DNA of 64,000 nucleotides from contig CATNEN010000030.1 in NCBI GenBank assembly GCA_950097015.1, positions 2,527,001 through 2,591,000 of the forward strand. Direction: 5' to 3'. Below the pieces are notes generated by a model. It worked only from the letters and a program-made list of their open reading frames with translations. It did no database searches and was not told the DNA's origin. How positions within the stretch are numbered: position 1 is the stretch's first letter; each line of letters begins with the position of its first letter. This DNA comes from Macrostomum hystrix. Taxonomy: Eukaryota > Platyhelminthes > Macrostomidae. This document shows positions 26,601 to 35,982 of this stretch, piece after piece. The translations under genes and the position numbers were made by a program.

Positions 26601-28655
26601 GATTTCAGCCTGTGACTCAGCCGCAGCAGCTGCAAAATGAACCTGGAATCGCTTTAACTCCTTCGCGGTTTCCTCAGTCGATGAATCAGCAGCAGCAACA
26701 GCAGAAAGCGCCACAGCCGCCCCCGCCTCCTGCGCCGCTGCCGTTGGGCCAGCCAGAATTTGAAGAATTCGACGATGATCTGCTAGAAGATGTTGATGAC
26801 GATATTGACGGTAAGTTGTAAACAATAGCTGTCTGGTGTTTTGGCTTCTAGCTAGTGTAAAAATTGATTAATAAATTACAGAGATCTCTTCCGATGATGC
26901 TGTCACAGAAATACTCAAGGAGCTGTCAAATCATAATCAACGGTAAAGTTTTCGCTTTTTTCTGCTTTAGTTGTTCACTAGCACAAACTATATTTGGGTT
27001 TATTCATTATTAAATTTGCAGGCACGAGCAACGCACAGCCTCAATGCAGCGTCTGGTTCGCATGGTGCGCGACAACTCAGTGGACAGCTGGGATGAGCAT
27101 TTTAAAACTGTTCTACTACTTCTGCTGGAAACTCTGGGCGACAATGAGGTTAGTGCTTCATTTGTTTTTCATTGTTGGATAAAATTTCACTCACGTGCAC
27201 TGTTTGCACTTTTGTAAGCATAACACTGCTCATAGTATAGCATAACACTGCTCATAGTATAGCACAATACTGCTCATAGTATAGCACAACACTGCTCATA
27301 GTATGGCATAACACTGCTCATAGTATAGCACAACACTGCTCATAGTATGGCATAACACTGCTCATAGTATAGCACAACACTGCTCATAGTATGGCATAAC
27401 ACTGCTCATAGTATAGCACAATACTGCTCATAGTATAGCATAACACTGCTCATAGTATGGCATAACACTGCTCATAGTATAGCATAACACTGCTCATAGT
27501 ATAGCACAACACTGCTCATAGTATGGCATAACACTGCTCATAGTATAGCACAATACTGCTCATAGTATAGCACAACACTGCTCATAGTGTGGCATAACAC
27601 TGCTCATAGTATAGCATAACACTGCTCATAGTATGGCATAACACTGCTCATAGTATAGCATAACACTGCTCATAGTATAGCACAATACTGCTCACAGCTC
27701 GCTGTCACAGAGCATAATACTGCTAATTGTATCGCAGAACACTGCTCACAGCCCACTCTGTCAACTGAGCAGAACACTGCTCACAGCCCACTCTGTCACT
27801 GAGCAGAACACTGCTCACAGCCCACTCTGTCACTGAGCAGAACACTGCTCCCAGCCCACTCTGTCACTGAGCAGAACACTGCTCACAGCCCACTCTGTCA
27901 ACTGAGCAGAACACTGCTCACAGCCCACTCTGTCACTGAGCAGAACACTGCTCACAGCCAACTCTGTCACTGAGCAGAACACTGCTCACAGCCCACTCTG
28001 TCACTGAGCAGAACACTGCTCACAGCTCACTTTGTCACGGAGCAGAACACTGCTTATGGCTCGCTGTCACCGAGCGGAACGCTGCTCACAGCTCACTGTA
28101 CTTCTCCCCGAACAGGCGGACATCCGCACGCTGGCGCTAGCCGTACTGCAGGAGCTCATCCGCGCCCAGCCACGCCGCCTGGCCAACTACACGGAGCTGA
28201 CTCTGTTAAAAATTCTCGAAGCTCACCGCGACACTGACAAAAGCGTTGCTAAGGCGGCTGAAGACTGCGCCAAACACGTGGCCGCCCACTTGCCCGGCGA
28301 TGTCTGCCTGCGCGTCCTCACGTCGCTGATTAGCGAGCCGGACGCCAGCTTGGCCCTGGCCGCTGTCAAGATGCAGATGCGCGTTGTTCAGGAGTGCGAG
28401 CCGCGGGCCGTGGAGGCCGCCCTGCCGGACCTCTGTCCGGGCCTGGTGCGCTGCTGCGATCACTCCGAGTCGCAGATTCGCAAAGCTGCCATCTTCTGTC
28501 TGGTGCAGATGTACATGAAAGTTGGCGAAACGCTTCTGCTGCACCTAAAGGATATGAGCAGTACCAAGAGGCGATTGTTGCAGCTGTACATCTGCAAGGC
28601 CCGGGTTGGCACGCCCCAGGATCCCAGCGGTGGGGCCATACAGCCTGTCAGCTAA
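11326..28655 (+). CDS. CLASP: CLASP microtubule plus-end protein (13 exons; no TOG1)
   Basis: Exons: 11326-11869, 12080-12202, 15622-15741, 16778-16839, 18543-18896, 19911-20033, 20582-21226, 23124-23441, 23890-24293, 26164-26810, 26882-26942, 27022-27148, 28116-28655 (stop TAA). They total 4068 nt, or 1355 aa, and every junction keeps phase. CLASPs bind microtubules, suppress catastrophe and promote rescue. Visible parts in order: a low-complexity N-terminus (residues 1-262); DEDAFLIAFEQVP leading into TOG2 (about 283-490; VYSNREALECLNKIRDVL, LRSQVVREAC); a Ser/Pro/Arg-rich linker with an EB-binding SxIP motif SGIP (564-567, codons from 20945) and a TGIP at 128-131; TOG3 (about 657-900; LELKKVCEIFGKLF); a second linker (898-1113); and the C-terminal CLASP domain (about 1114-1345; ILKELSNHNQR, SWDEHFKTVLLLLLETLGD). 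The first exon directly gives a TOG1-less form, like the short vertebrate CLASP isoforms. Introns 2, 4, 6, 7 and 12 are dominated by minisatellites. Confidence 0.95.
12250..13343. repeat. 32-bp minisatellite in CLASP intron 2
   Basis: About 34 copies of a 32-bp unit containing CATCTTCCCAGATCCTCATT, starting roughly 50 bp after the 5' splice site at 12203. Subunit order repeats in blocks of several units, so segments of the array were duplicated together. Confidence 0.95.
13344..14320. other. Unique AT-rich part of CLASP intron 2
   Basis: Non-repetitive intron sequence between the 32-bp minisatellite and a SINE. No exon-like segment with phase-compatible splice sites was seen. Confidence 0.5.
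14321..15120 (-). mobile_element. Family A SINE copy split by a 584-bp insertion
   Basis: The left part (about 14321-14433) and right part (15018-about 15110) match contiguous segments of other family A copies, such as the full copy at 24410-24775. Between them lies 14434-15017. GTGTACACTCTC occurs at both edges (14422-14433 and 15018-15029), whereas the intact copy has it once. That is the pattern of a 12-bp target-site duplication. Confidence 0.7.
14434..15017. mobile_element. Unclassified 584-bp insertion inside a SINE
   Basis: GC-rich segment bounded by a 12-bp direct repeat, GTGTACACTCTC. It starts TTGACTTAGCTGCAGGGGGC and has an internal A-rich run near 14560-14590. No long open frame, terminal inverted repeat or tRNA-like head was recognised. 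It could be a short non-autonomous retroposon or the 3' part of a larger element. Confidence 0.55.
15233..15510 (+). repeat. Family A SINE, plus orientation
   Basis: Begins with the degenerate tRNA-like head (GGTGAGCGGTCTAAAGCGTT, then GATCCCTGAGCTCTATTCC) and continues with family body phrases GGCTTGTCGTACAATTTAC, AGAAAGTCAGG and GGGCAGAATTGCC. Diverged, with a weak tail. Confidence 0.7.
16555..16645 (+). repeat. Family C SINE 3' fragment
   Basis: GGTCCATGGACTGAACAGCC followed by GATGCGCCGCGCAATAGCTG is the reverse complement of sequence near 4105-4200. This is a fragment of the same dispersed repeat, within CLASP intron 3. Confidence 0.65.
16950..18130. repeat. 30-bp minisatellite in CLASP intron 4
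   Basis: About 39 copies of a 30-bp unit containing TGGGATGTGTTTCAATACAC. Pairs of variant units make a 60-bp higher-order pattern in the left part. Overlapping 120-360-codon frames on both strands are artefacts of the period. Confidence 0.95.
18125..18440 (+). repeat. Family A SINE, 5'-truncated, with ATT-repeat tail
   Basis: Starts inside the element (TTTGGGGCGCAGCCGCGGAG) without the tRNA-like head and ends in a short ATT-repeat tail at about 18424-18438. It directly abuts the last minisatellite unit and lies about 100 bp before CLASP exon 5. Confidence 0.8.
20085..20552. repeat. 17-bp minisatellite in CLASP intron 6
   Basis: About 27 copies of TTAGGACCAGATTCCAG with variants such as CAGGTACCAG and CATATAGGACC. 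The array occupies nearly the whole intron between exons 20033 and 20582. Confidence 0.92.
21358..22376. repeat. 30-bp minisatellite in CLASP intron 7
   Basis: About 34 copies of a 30-bp unit containing TGAATGGGCTCAAATGACTA. Left-edge units are diverged and inner units nearly identical. An open frame of 283 codons across it is an artefact. Confidence 0.95.
23505..23640 (-). repeat. Family A SINE fragment next to a TTA microsatellite
   Basis: Family phrases CTGAGCACACTGCTCACACAGG and GACAGTGTACATTCTCTCTG are followed by an ATT/TTA triplet run at about 23594-23637, in CLASP intron 8. Confidence 0.6.
24410..24775 (-). repeat. Family A SINE, near full length
   Basis: Read on the minus strand, it starts with GGTGGCAGAGCGGTTATCGC (tRNA-like box A region) and AAGTTCGATTCC (box B), followed by the conserved body and an ATT-repeat tail. 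It is the best copy in the window and serves as the family reference. First of three same-orientation copies in CLASP intron 9. Confidence 0.85.
24835..25142 (-). repeat. Family A SINE, second copy in CLASP intron 9
   Basis: Same orientation as the preceding copy. It has an ATT-rich tail at its left end, body phrases AATTCTGCGCATTTCGCTGA and CAGGTGTGTACATGTGCC, and the tRNA-like head at its right end. Confidence 0.8.
25143..25310 (+). repeat. Family C SINE fragment
   Basis: GAGTTCGAATCTTAGCCTAG resembles a box B region. It is followed by CCCAGTCCATGGACTAAACA, the family C body motif. Old and diverged. Confidence 0.5.
25770..26088 (-). repeat. Family A SINE, third copy in CLASP intron 9
   Basis: Left-end AAT/ATT tail, then TTGCAGGAGGGCTGCAGGTA, TTTCGCTGACTCCTGAGCAC and a tRNA-like head ending near 26088. 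A small internal deletion is visible where the Leu/Cys-like middle (TTCTCTCCGCGGCTGCGCC) is missing. Confidence 0.8.
27215..27697. repeat. 22-bp minisatellite in CLASP intron 12
   Basis: About 22 copies of a 22-bp unit containing AACACTGCTCATAGTATAGC, starting 67 bp after the 5' splice site. It passes directly into a 34-bp array sharing the core AACACTGCTCA. Confidence 0.93.
27698..28110. repeat. 34-bp minisatellite in CLASP intron 12
   Basis: About 11 copies of a 34-bp unit containing AACACTGCTCACAGCCCACT, ending a few bases before the 3' splice site at 28115. Together with the preceding array it fills the whole intron. Confidence 0.92.
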
Positions 28656-28863
28656 CATTGCGTCTGCTATTCAAGCCTGTTTGTCTTTCTGTTATGCTTG
28701 TCTGCTTTTTCGAATGCCGCATGTCAATCAAGATCTCTGCTTTGCCTGTTGTCTCCATCTTCTCGCTTGCGGTCTTATCTACCTCCTGCTTTGCCATTTT
28801 CTCTAACTTATATTTGTCCTCTTTTCACTTTCTCAACCCGTCTGTCTTCCTGTCTTCTTCTTC

Positions 28864-30978
28864 TCTCCCCTGTCCTATTTGTCCTCTCTCCCCTGTCCTG
28901 TTTTTCCTCTCTCCCATGTCCTGTTTTTCCTCTCTCCCCTGTCCTGTTTTTCCTCTCTCCCCTGTCCTATTTGTCCTCTCTCCCCTGTCCTATTTGTCCT
29001 CTCACCCCTGTCCTATTTGTCCTCTCTCCCCTGTCCTATTTGTCCTCTCTCCCCTGTCCTATTTGTCCTCTCACCCCTGTCCTATTTGTCCTCTCTCCCC
29101 TGTCCTATTTGTCCTCTCTCCCCTGTCCTATTTGTCCTCTCTCCCCTGTCCTATTTGTCCTCTCCCCTGTCCTGTTTGTCCTCTCTCCCCTGTCCTGTTT
29201 GTCCTCTCTCCCCTGTCCTGTTTGTCCTCTCCCCTGTCCTATTTGTCCTCTCTCCCCTGTCCTATTTGTCCTCTCACCCCTGTCCTATTTGTCCTCTCTC
29301 CCCTGTCCTATTTGTCCTCTCACCCCTGTCCTATTTGTCCTCTCTCCCCTGTCCTATTTGTCCTCTCACCCCTGTCCTATTTGTCCTCTCTCCCCTGTCC
29401 TATTTGTCCTCTCTCCCCTGTCCTATTTGTCCTCTCTCCCCTGTCCTATTTGTCCTCTCTCCCCTGTCCTATTTTTCCTCTCTCCCCTGTCCTATTTGTC
29501 CTCTCTCCCCTGTCCTATTTGTCCTCTCTCCCCTGTCCTATTTGTCCTCTCTCCCCTGTCCTATTTGTCCTCTCCCCTGTCCTATTTGTCCTCTCCCCTG
29601 TCCTATTTGTCCTCTCCCCTGTCCTATTTGTCCTCTCCCCTGTCCTATTTGTCCTCTCCCCTGTCCTATTTGTCCTCTCCCCCCTGTCCTATTTGTCCTC
29701 TCCCCTGTCCTATTTGTCCTCTCCCCTGTCCTATTTGTCCTCTCCCCTGTCCTATTTGTCCTCTCTCCCCTGTCCTATTTGTCCTCTCTCCCCTGTCCTA
29801 TTTGTCCTCTCCCCTGTCCTATTTGTCCTCTCCCCTGTCCTATTTGTCCTCTCCCCTGTCCTATTTGTCCTCTCCCCTGTCCTATTTGTCCTCTCCCCTG
29901 TCCTATTTGTCCTCTCCCCTGTCCTATTTGTCCTCTCCCCTGTCCTATTTGTCCTCTCCCCTGTCCTATTTGTCCTCTCTCCCCTGTCCTATTTGTCCTC
30001 TCTCCCCTGTCCTATTTGTCCTCTCCCCTGTCCTATTTGTCCTCTCCCCTGTCCTATTTGTCCTCTCCCTTGTCCTATTTGTCCTCTCCCCTGTCCTATT
30101 TGTCCTCTCCCCTGTCCTATTTGTCCTCTCCCCTGTCCTATTTGTCCTCTCCCCTGTCCTATTTGTCCTCTCCCCTGTCCTATTTGTCCTCTCTCCCCTG
30201 TCCTATTTGTCCTCTCTCCCCTGTCCTATTTGTCCTCTCCCCTGTCCTATTTGTCCTCTCCCCTGTCCTATTTGTCCTCTCCCCTGTCCTATTTGTCCTC
30301 TCCCCTGTCCTATTTGTCCTCTCTCCCTTGTCCTATTTGTCCTCTCTCCCCTGTCCTATTTGTCCTCTCTCCCCTGTCCTATTTGTCCTCTCCCCTGTCC
30401 TATTTGTCCTCTCCCCTGTCCTATTTGTCCTCTCTCCCCTGTCCTATTTGTCCTCTCCCCTGTCCTATTTGTCCTCTCTCCCCTGTCCTATTTGTCCTCT
30501 CTCCCCTGTCCTATTTGTCCTCTCCCCTTTCCTATTTGTCGTCTCTCCCCTGTCCTATTTGTCCTCTCCCCTGTCCTATTTGTTCTCTCCCCTGTCCTAT
30601 TTGTCCTCTCTCCCCTGTCCTATTTGTCCTCTCCCCTGTCCTATTTGTCCTCTCCCCTGTCCTATTTGTCCTCTCCCCTGTCCTATTTGTCCTCTCCCCT
30701 GTCCTATTTGTCCTCTCCCCTGTCCTATTTGTCCTCTCCCCTGTCCTATTTGTCCTCTCTCCCCTGTCCTATTTGTCCTCTCTCCCCTGTCCTATTTGTC
30801 CTCTCTCCCCTGTCCTATTTGTCCTCTCTCCCCTGTCCTATTTGTCCTCTCTCCCCTGTCCTGTTTGTCCTCTCTCCCCTGTCTTATTTGTCCTCTCTCC
30901 CCTGTCCTGTTTGTCCTCTCTCCCCTGTCTTATTTGTCCTCTCTCCCCTGTCCTGTTTGTCCTCTCTCCCTTGTCTTC
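28864..30978. repeat. 21/23-bp pyrimidine-rich minisatellite, probable CLASP 3' UTR
   Basis: About 95 copies of TCCTATTTGTCCTCTCCCCT(G), in 21-bp and 23-bp (extra TC) versions arranged in blocks. It starts about 210 bp after the CLASP stop, and the first AATAAA after it is at 31026. The long frames (919, 772 and 713 codons) rich in Leu, Ser, Pro and Cys are artefacts of the repeat. Confidence 0.95.
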
Positions 30979-31025
30979 TTCCAGTTATTCGTATTTGGCT
31001 CTTCAGTATCAAATAGTTAGAAAAC

Positions 31026-31031
31026 TAATAA
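31026..31031 (+). terminator. Candidate CLASP polyadenylation signal
   Basis: First AATAAA on the plus strand after the 28864-30978 array. If used, the CLASP 3' UTR is about 2.4 kb and consists mostly of the minisatellite. Another AATAAA lies near 31588. Confidence 0.4.
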
Positions 31032-31744
31032 AATTTCATTTTAACTTTACTTCTCTGTGTGTCTATCTTAGGAAAAATGTAAACATTTTACTTAGCTATG
31101 CCATGATCCGTAGTCATTTATACACTCGCATACACTTACCTGACTCGCCTTAAATTAAACTGGTGAGAAAAAATAGTCTGCCAATGCTTATTTTCCTGTT
31201 CATCATTATTCGGCTTTCGCGACTTGGCCAATGTTAAAGAAGTATACATTAATTGTGTTCCAATAAGACAAATCGATCTCTGTGTTCTAACCTAAGCATA
31301 CACAAACCCAATGCCATGTATTATCTATCTAATAACACTGGAGTCCATTGTCGCGAGAAATTGAGTGCGCCAGTCACTGTTTATTTGCTGATTGAATGCG
31401 TGCGAAGTGTAAATAGCGAACCGCTTTGATTGGTTGCTTATTCGCCTGCCACTACCATAGTCGCCCCTGCCCCGTCATTACTTGTTTCATATGGCATTTT
31501 TCACATTTACATGTTTTGTGTCTTGTTGTTACTTCTAGACACTAAAGTAAGAAATGATTCGGCATTGTTCATTGTAGTTAGGCCTAAATAAAAAAGTCTT
31601 AGCTTATTTCATCATTCTTACACATCAACTTGCCGTGCCATAATGCTTACCTTTTTAGCAGTTTTTACTATTTACTGGCCAGTTCTTCGGGTGCTGAAAC
31701 AACTGAAAGAGATTATCAGATTAATAATAAAAGTATCATTTTTT

Positions 31745-32065
31745 GGTTGAACACTTTGGGCACTTGCACATCATTTGGTGACAGTGGACCATTCCGCTGA
31801 CTCCTGAGCACACACTCACACAGATATTGTACACAGGCACACACTCACACAGGTGTGTACACCTGCCCTGACTTTCTCATCGTCAGGCGGTGTAAACTTT
31901 CAATGTGCCTTCGAGGTTGGCCTTTAAGGGCGTAAATTGCACGACAAGCCCACAAGCCTTCTCTCCGCGGCTGCGCCCCAAATTAATGCGGCCTCGCCAT
32001 GGAATCGAACTTAGGGACCGTGGTGCGAGAGGCAAACGCGTAGGACCGCTCCGTCACTTAGCCCT
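31745..32065 (-). repeat. Family A SINE
   Basis: Contains GCTGACTCCTGAGCACACAC, CTTTCTCATCGTCAGGCGGT and, at the right end, the tRNA-like head with GGAATCGAACTTAGGGACCG on the plus strand. Tail end diverged. Confidence 0.8.
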
Positions 32066-32884
32066 CGATAGTGTATTATCATATATTTCAGTTTAAAAGC
32101 AATCGATTCACAAATTTCCCTGGTTGCTAGGCTACCGGAAGATTTGGTTTGCAAAGTACCAGTTATTAACCAATGAACAGTTAATTCATATCATTAATTT
32201 AGTTTAGTAAAACTCAAAGCTTATAAGATAGGCCATTCTAGTCTAAATTGTTGGTGATGTTTCTAATTCTTTAAAACCAATGTCACTGATTGTCAGGAAT
32301 TGACCAAGGACCCCATATGACTGTACTCTCTCTATTCCATGTGCTTCAGTTGCACTTTATTTATTTATTTATTTCTATTTTTTCCACATTTAAAGCTGCG
32401 AGTGCATACAATCTGTTCCAGTTCCATCGTCAAGCTCAACCAATATGAGATTAAAGTTTTCCTATTTTTATTAAGTATTATTGACAGCACCGTTTAGAAA
32501 AAAATCATTTGAATAAACTCGACCATACCACGGACCATTCCTCCGATTCCCTTGGCATATTGTTTTGTTGCTTTTTAACTTATTTTTTTTATTTTTAAAT
32601 TAGTTTTTTATCTTTGTGTCGGTTTTTACATTTGAAATTCGGAAATAAGTTTATTGCGAATACAAACGCGTCTCTGTTGTGATATTACTGATTTGTTGTT
32701 TCATTTCTTAAGAAATAGGAGCAAAAATCTCTATTTCAAAGCACGTGTGTTTTAATTCTTACTTTTAACTAATAGTTCGTGAAATTTCTGAAGGCAGTTT
32801 AAATTTTCGGAATATCCTTTAAACTTCTGTTAAATGAAACCCGACGTTATATCACTCAAAATAACTATCTTAATCAAATACCTC

Positions 32885-33735
32885 TACATTTCCTGGAATT
32901 CCAGAATCTTCCTCAAATCCCACCGGATCTTCGTAAAATCTCTAAATCTTCCTCAAATCCCACCGGAACTTTATTAAATCCCTTTAAATTTTCCTGGAAT
33001 TCCAGAATCTTCCTCAAATCCCACCGGATCTTTATCAAATCCCTGTACATTTTCCTGGAATTCCAGAATCTTCCTCGAATGCCACCGTAACTTTATCAAA
33101 TCCCTGTAACTTTTCCTGGAATTCCAGAATCTTCCTCAGATGCCACCGGATCTTTATCAAATCCCTTTAAATTTTCCTGGAATTCCAGAATCTTCCTCAG
33201 ATGCCACCGGAACTTTATCAAATCCCTGTAATTTTTTCTGGAATTCCAGAATCTTCCTCAGATGCCACCGGATCTTTCTCAAATCCCTGTACATTTTCCT
33301 GGAATTCCAGAATCTTCCTCAAATCCCTCCGGATCTTTATCAAATCCCTGTACATTTTCCTGGAATTCCAGAATCTTCCTCGAATGCACCGGATCTTTAT
33401 CAAATCTCTCTAAATTTTCCTGGAATTCCAGAATCTTCCTCAAATCCCACAGCATTTTTTATCAAACCCCTCTACATTTTCCTGGAATTCCAGAATCTTC
33501 CTCAAATCCCACCGGATCTTTATTAAATCCCTCTAAATTTTCCTGGAACTCCAGAATCTTCCTCAAATCCCACAGCATTTTTTATCAAATCCCTCTAAAT
33601 TTTCCTGGAACTCCAGAATCTTCCTCAAATCCCACAGCATTTTTTATCAAATCCCTTTACATTTTCCTGGAATTCCAGAAGCCTTTTCAAATCCCACTGG
33701 ATCTTTATCAAATCCTTCTAAATTTCCCTTTAAAA
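32885..33735. repeat. About 60-bp minisatellite
   Basis: About 14 copies of a roughly 60-bp unit containing TTTTCCTGGAATTCCAGAAT. The palindrome TGGAATTCCA recurs once per unit. Edge copies are diverged. Intergenic, between CLASP and the FAM184-like gene. Confidence 0.92.
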
Positions 33736-34445
33736 TTTAGAATTTTCCTTAAATCCTTTCTACTCATTAAAATCCTTCTTTATTTCTCAAACCCGTCTGA
33801 CTTCCCGAAATCCATCCTACTTCTATTTGAATCCCTAAGAAAGGAGATTGCCGCTTAAATGTCTCATTTTGAAGCCTTGTTATTGTTTGATTTGAATCTC
33901 CAATCAAATGGCTTGGCTAACTTATAGTTTCCATTTTCGTGTTGTTAGACAGGCAAAACTTTTTATTTTTATGCAACGAAATTTAAAGTACAAATGGAGA
34001 TTTCGAGTCCGTGTTGTAATTATTTTTTCGTATATTAGAAAACTAAATTTCCGCATCATTTTGTATTTTTTTGACATCGCGACTGCGCATTTGTTAAGCC
34101 AAACAGCTGAGTCAGCCCACCTGACCATATATCAACTCACCTACACCATGTTTCACCATTAGTAGTACAAGTTTGAGTCGCTGAATTACACACTCCGAAC
34201 TGGCAGTGATTCTCTGTTAGGTTTCCTATATTATTGCAGGCTAATTGCTCCGCCTTTGCTTTACTTTTTATTGTGAATCTTCTTATATAAATATACATAT
34301 TTAAACTGTTATGCCTGATCACTTGTGCCCGTCTCATTGCTCTAAGACCATTCAATTTGCGAGTCATTTGGCTAAAAAACTGTCTGGACCTTGTTTTCGG
34401 ACTTTGCTCTCTTTGCTGAAGGAAAGATGTTCCACTTCCATCTCC
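33736..34445. other. AT-rich intergenic, no gene seen
   Basis: Only short random frames. No splice-supported coding segment and no family recognised. Confidence 0.5.
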
Positions 34446-34449
34446 GGGC

Positions 34450-34990
34450 TCAAGTCACTCTACTCTCCACAAAGCACACCAGACGACCAGAGTCACTTCG
34501 GTCTCCACACAGCACACGAGAGTCACCCTGGTCTCCACAAAGCACACGAGAGTCACTCCGGTCTCCACAAAGCACACCAGAGTCACTCCGGTCTCCACAA
34601 AGCACACCAGAGTCACTCCAGTCTCTACAAAGCACACCAGAGTCACTCCAGTCTCTACAAAGCACACCAGAGTCACTCCAGTCTCTACAAAGCACACCAG
34701 AGTCACTCCAGTCTCTACAAAGCACACCAGAGTCACTCCAGTCTCTACAAAGCACACCAGAGTCACTCCAGTCTCTACAAAGCACACCAGAGTCACTCCA
34801 GTCTCTACAAAGCACACCAGAGACACTTCGGTCTCCACAAAGCACACCAGAGTCACTCCGGTCTCTACAAAGCACACCAGAGTCACTCCAGTCTCTACAA
34901 AGCACACCAGAGTCACTCCAGTCTCTACAAAGCACACCAGAGTCACTCCAGTCTCTACAAAGCACACCAGAGTCACTCTCCACAAAGCAC
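34450..34990. repeat. 30-bp minisatellite
   Basis: About 18 copies of a 30-bp unit containing CAGTCTCTACAAAGCACACC. Left-edge units carry CTCCAC in place of CTCTAC. Frames of about 180-240 codons are open on both strands for the usual periodicity reason. Confidence 0.94.
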
Positions 34991-35233
34991 ACCAAAGCAC
35001 ACTTCACCCCTGATTTGCAGAAAAATTTCAGGATTTGAACCTTAGCGCATTCTACTTGCAGTAGCTTAGTCGCGAAAAGCTTTTTACAAAGAGGTTACAA
35101 CCGTTTGGGCACAGCCGGTGCCCGCCTTAATTAACTAATGAGAGAATGCCTCCACTGACTGCGATTCACCTGGAGTGCCTCTTTTCCGGTTGTTTATCTT
35201 TTTCTCCCGGGCTCTGCTCTCTCCTTGTTGCAG

Positions 35234-35458
35234 AAGAAAAATGCAAAATCAGGCAAGTTGGCAATCGATTGCTTCGAATCGCACCTGCCGCAGTTTTGTT
35301 TGGCACCCAATGCTGCAGTTGTTCTCGCCCCCTCTCTCTGTCTCTCTATCCACTGGATGCTTGACTTCAAGTCTTTGGATTGTCGTCTGAATCCTTGGCT
35401 CGATGCACTTCATATACGGACGTGCCGTTGGATTCATTTTTGCAGATATTTCATGTGA
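35234..35458 (+). other. Orphan terminal-exon-like segment
   Basis: CTCTCTCCTTGTTGCAG is a strong 3' splice site ending at 35233. It is followed by a 225-nt open frame (starting KKNAKSGKLAID) to a TGA at 35456-35458, and an AATAAA at 35557-35562. No family is recognised and no 5' partner exon is assigned. It could be an alternative last exon of CLASP, the end of a small unrecognised gene, or chance. Confidence 0.3.
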
Positions 35459-35614
35459 AGTCCGTGAAGCTCTCTTTGATTTATTTGCTGATACTCGTAA
35501 ACAGCGAAATTGTGCTAACTTGGCAACTAAGATTATAAGTGCTTGAATTGAGAATGAATAAAACGTTTTGTAAGAAACTTACCTGTTTTTCAGTTTATTT
35601 TACTCTATCTACAC

Positions 35615-35790
35615 CCTCGGATAAATAACCCACCAGTTTGTGCATTATCCCACCAGTACTCGTAGTTGATTATCCCACCAGTTAGCACGCCAACCCCTCA
35701 GCTAATTATCACACCATTTAGTACATATATTATCCCCTTAGATAATTATCCCACCAGTTAGCACGTTATCACCGCAGATAATTTTTTAGC
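35615..35790. repeat. Degenerate short tandem repeat
   Basis: Several diverged copies of TATCCCACCAGTTAGCACG with irregular spacing. Confidence 0.6.
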
Positions 35791-35982
35791 ATATTATTCT
35801 TTTAGTTTTGAAACTATACCCAGTTTTTTGGCTCGCAAAAAGATCATATAATTTTTTGTCCTAAGTGAGATAAAATAATTAAGAATAAAGACAATAAAGC
35901 AAAAAAAATGTATTAAAACAAAATCAGGAAATATTCAAGTGCTTGTACGAGAGCATGCATATCAAGGTCATTTTCAAGGTCA

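Noticed and set aside
28394-31153. 919-, 772- and 713-codon frames encoding Leu/Ser/Pro/Cys repeats
   Set aside because: They are the three frames of the 21/23-bp minisatellite after the CLASP stop. Only the absence of stop codons in the unit keeps them open.
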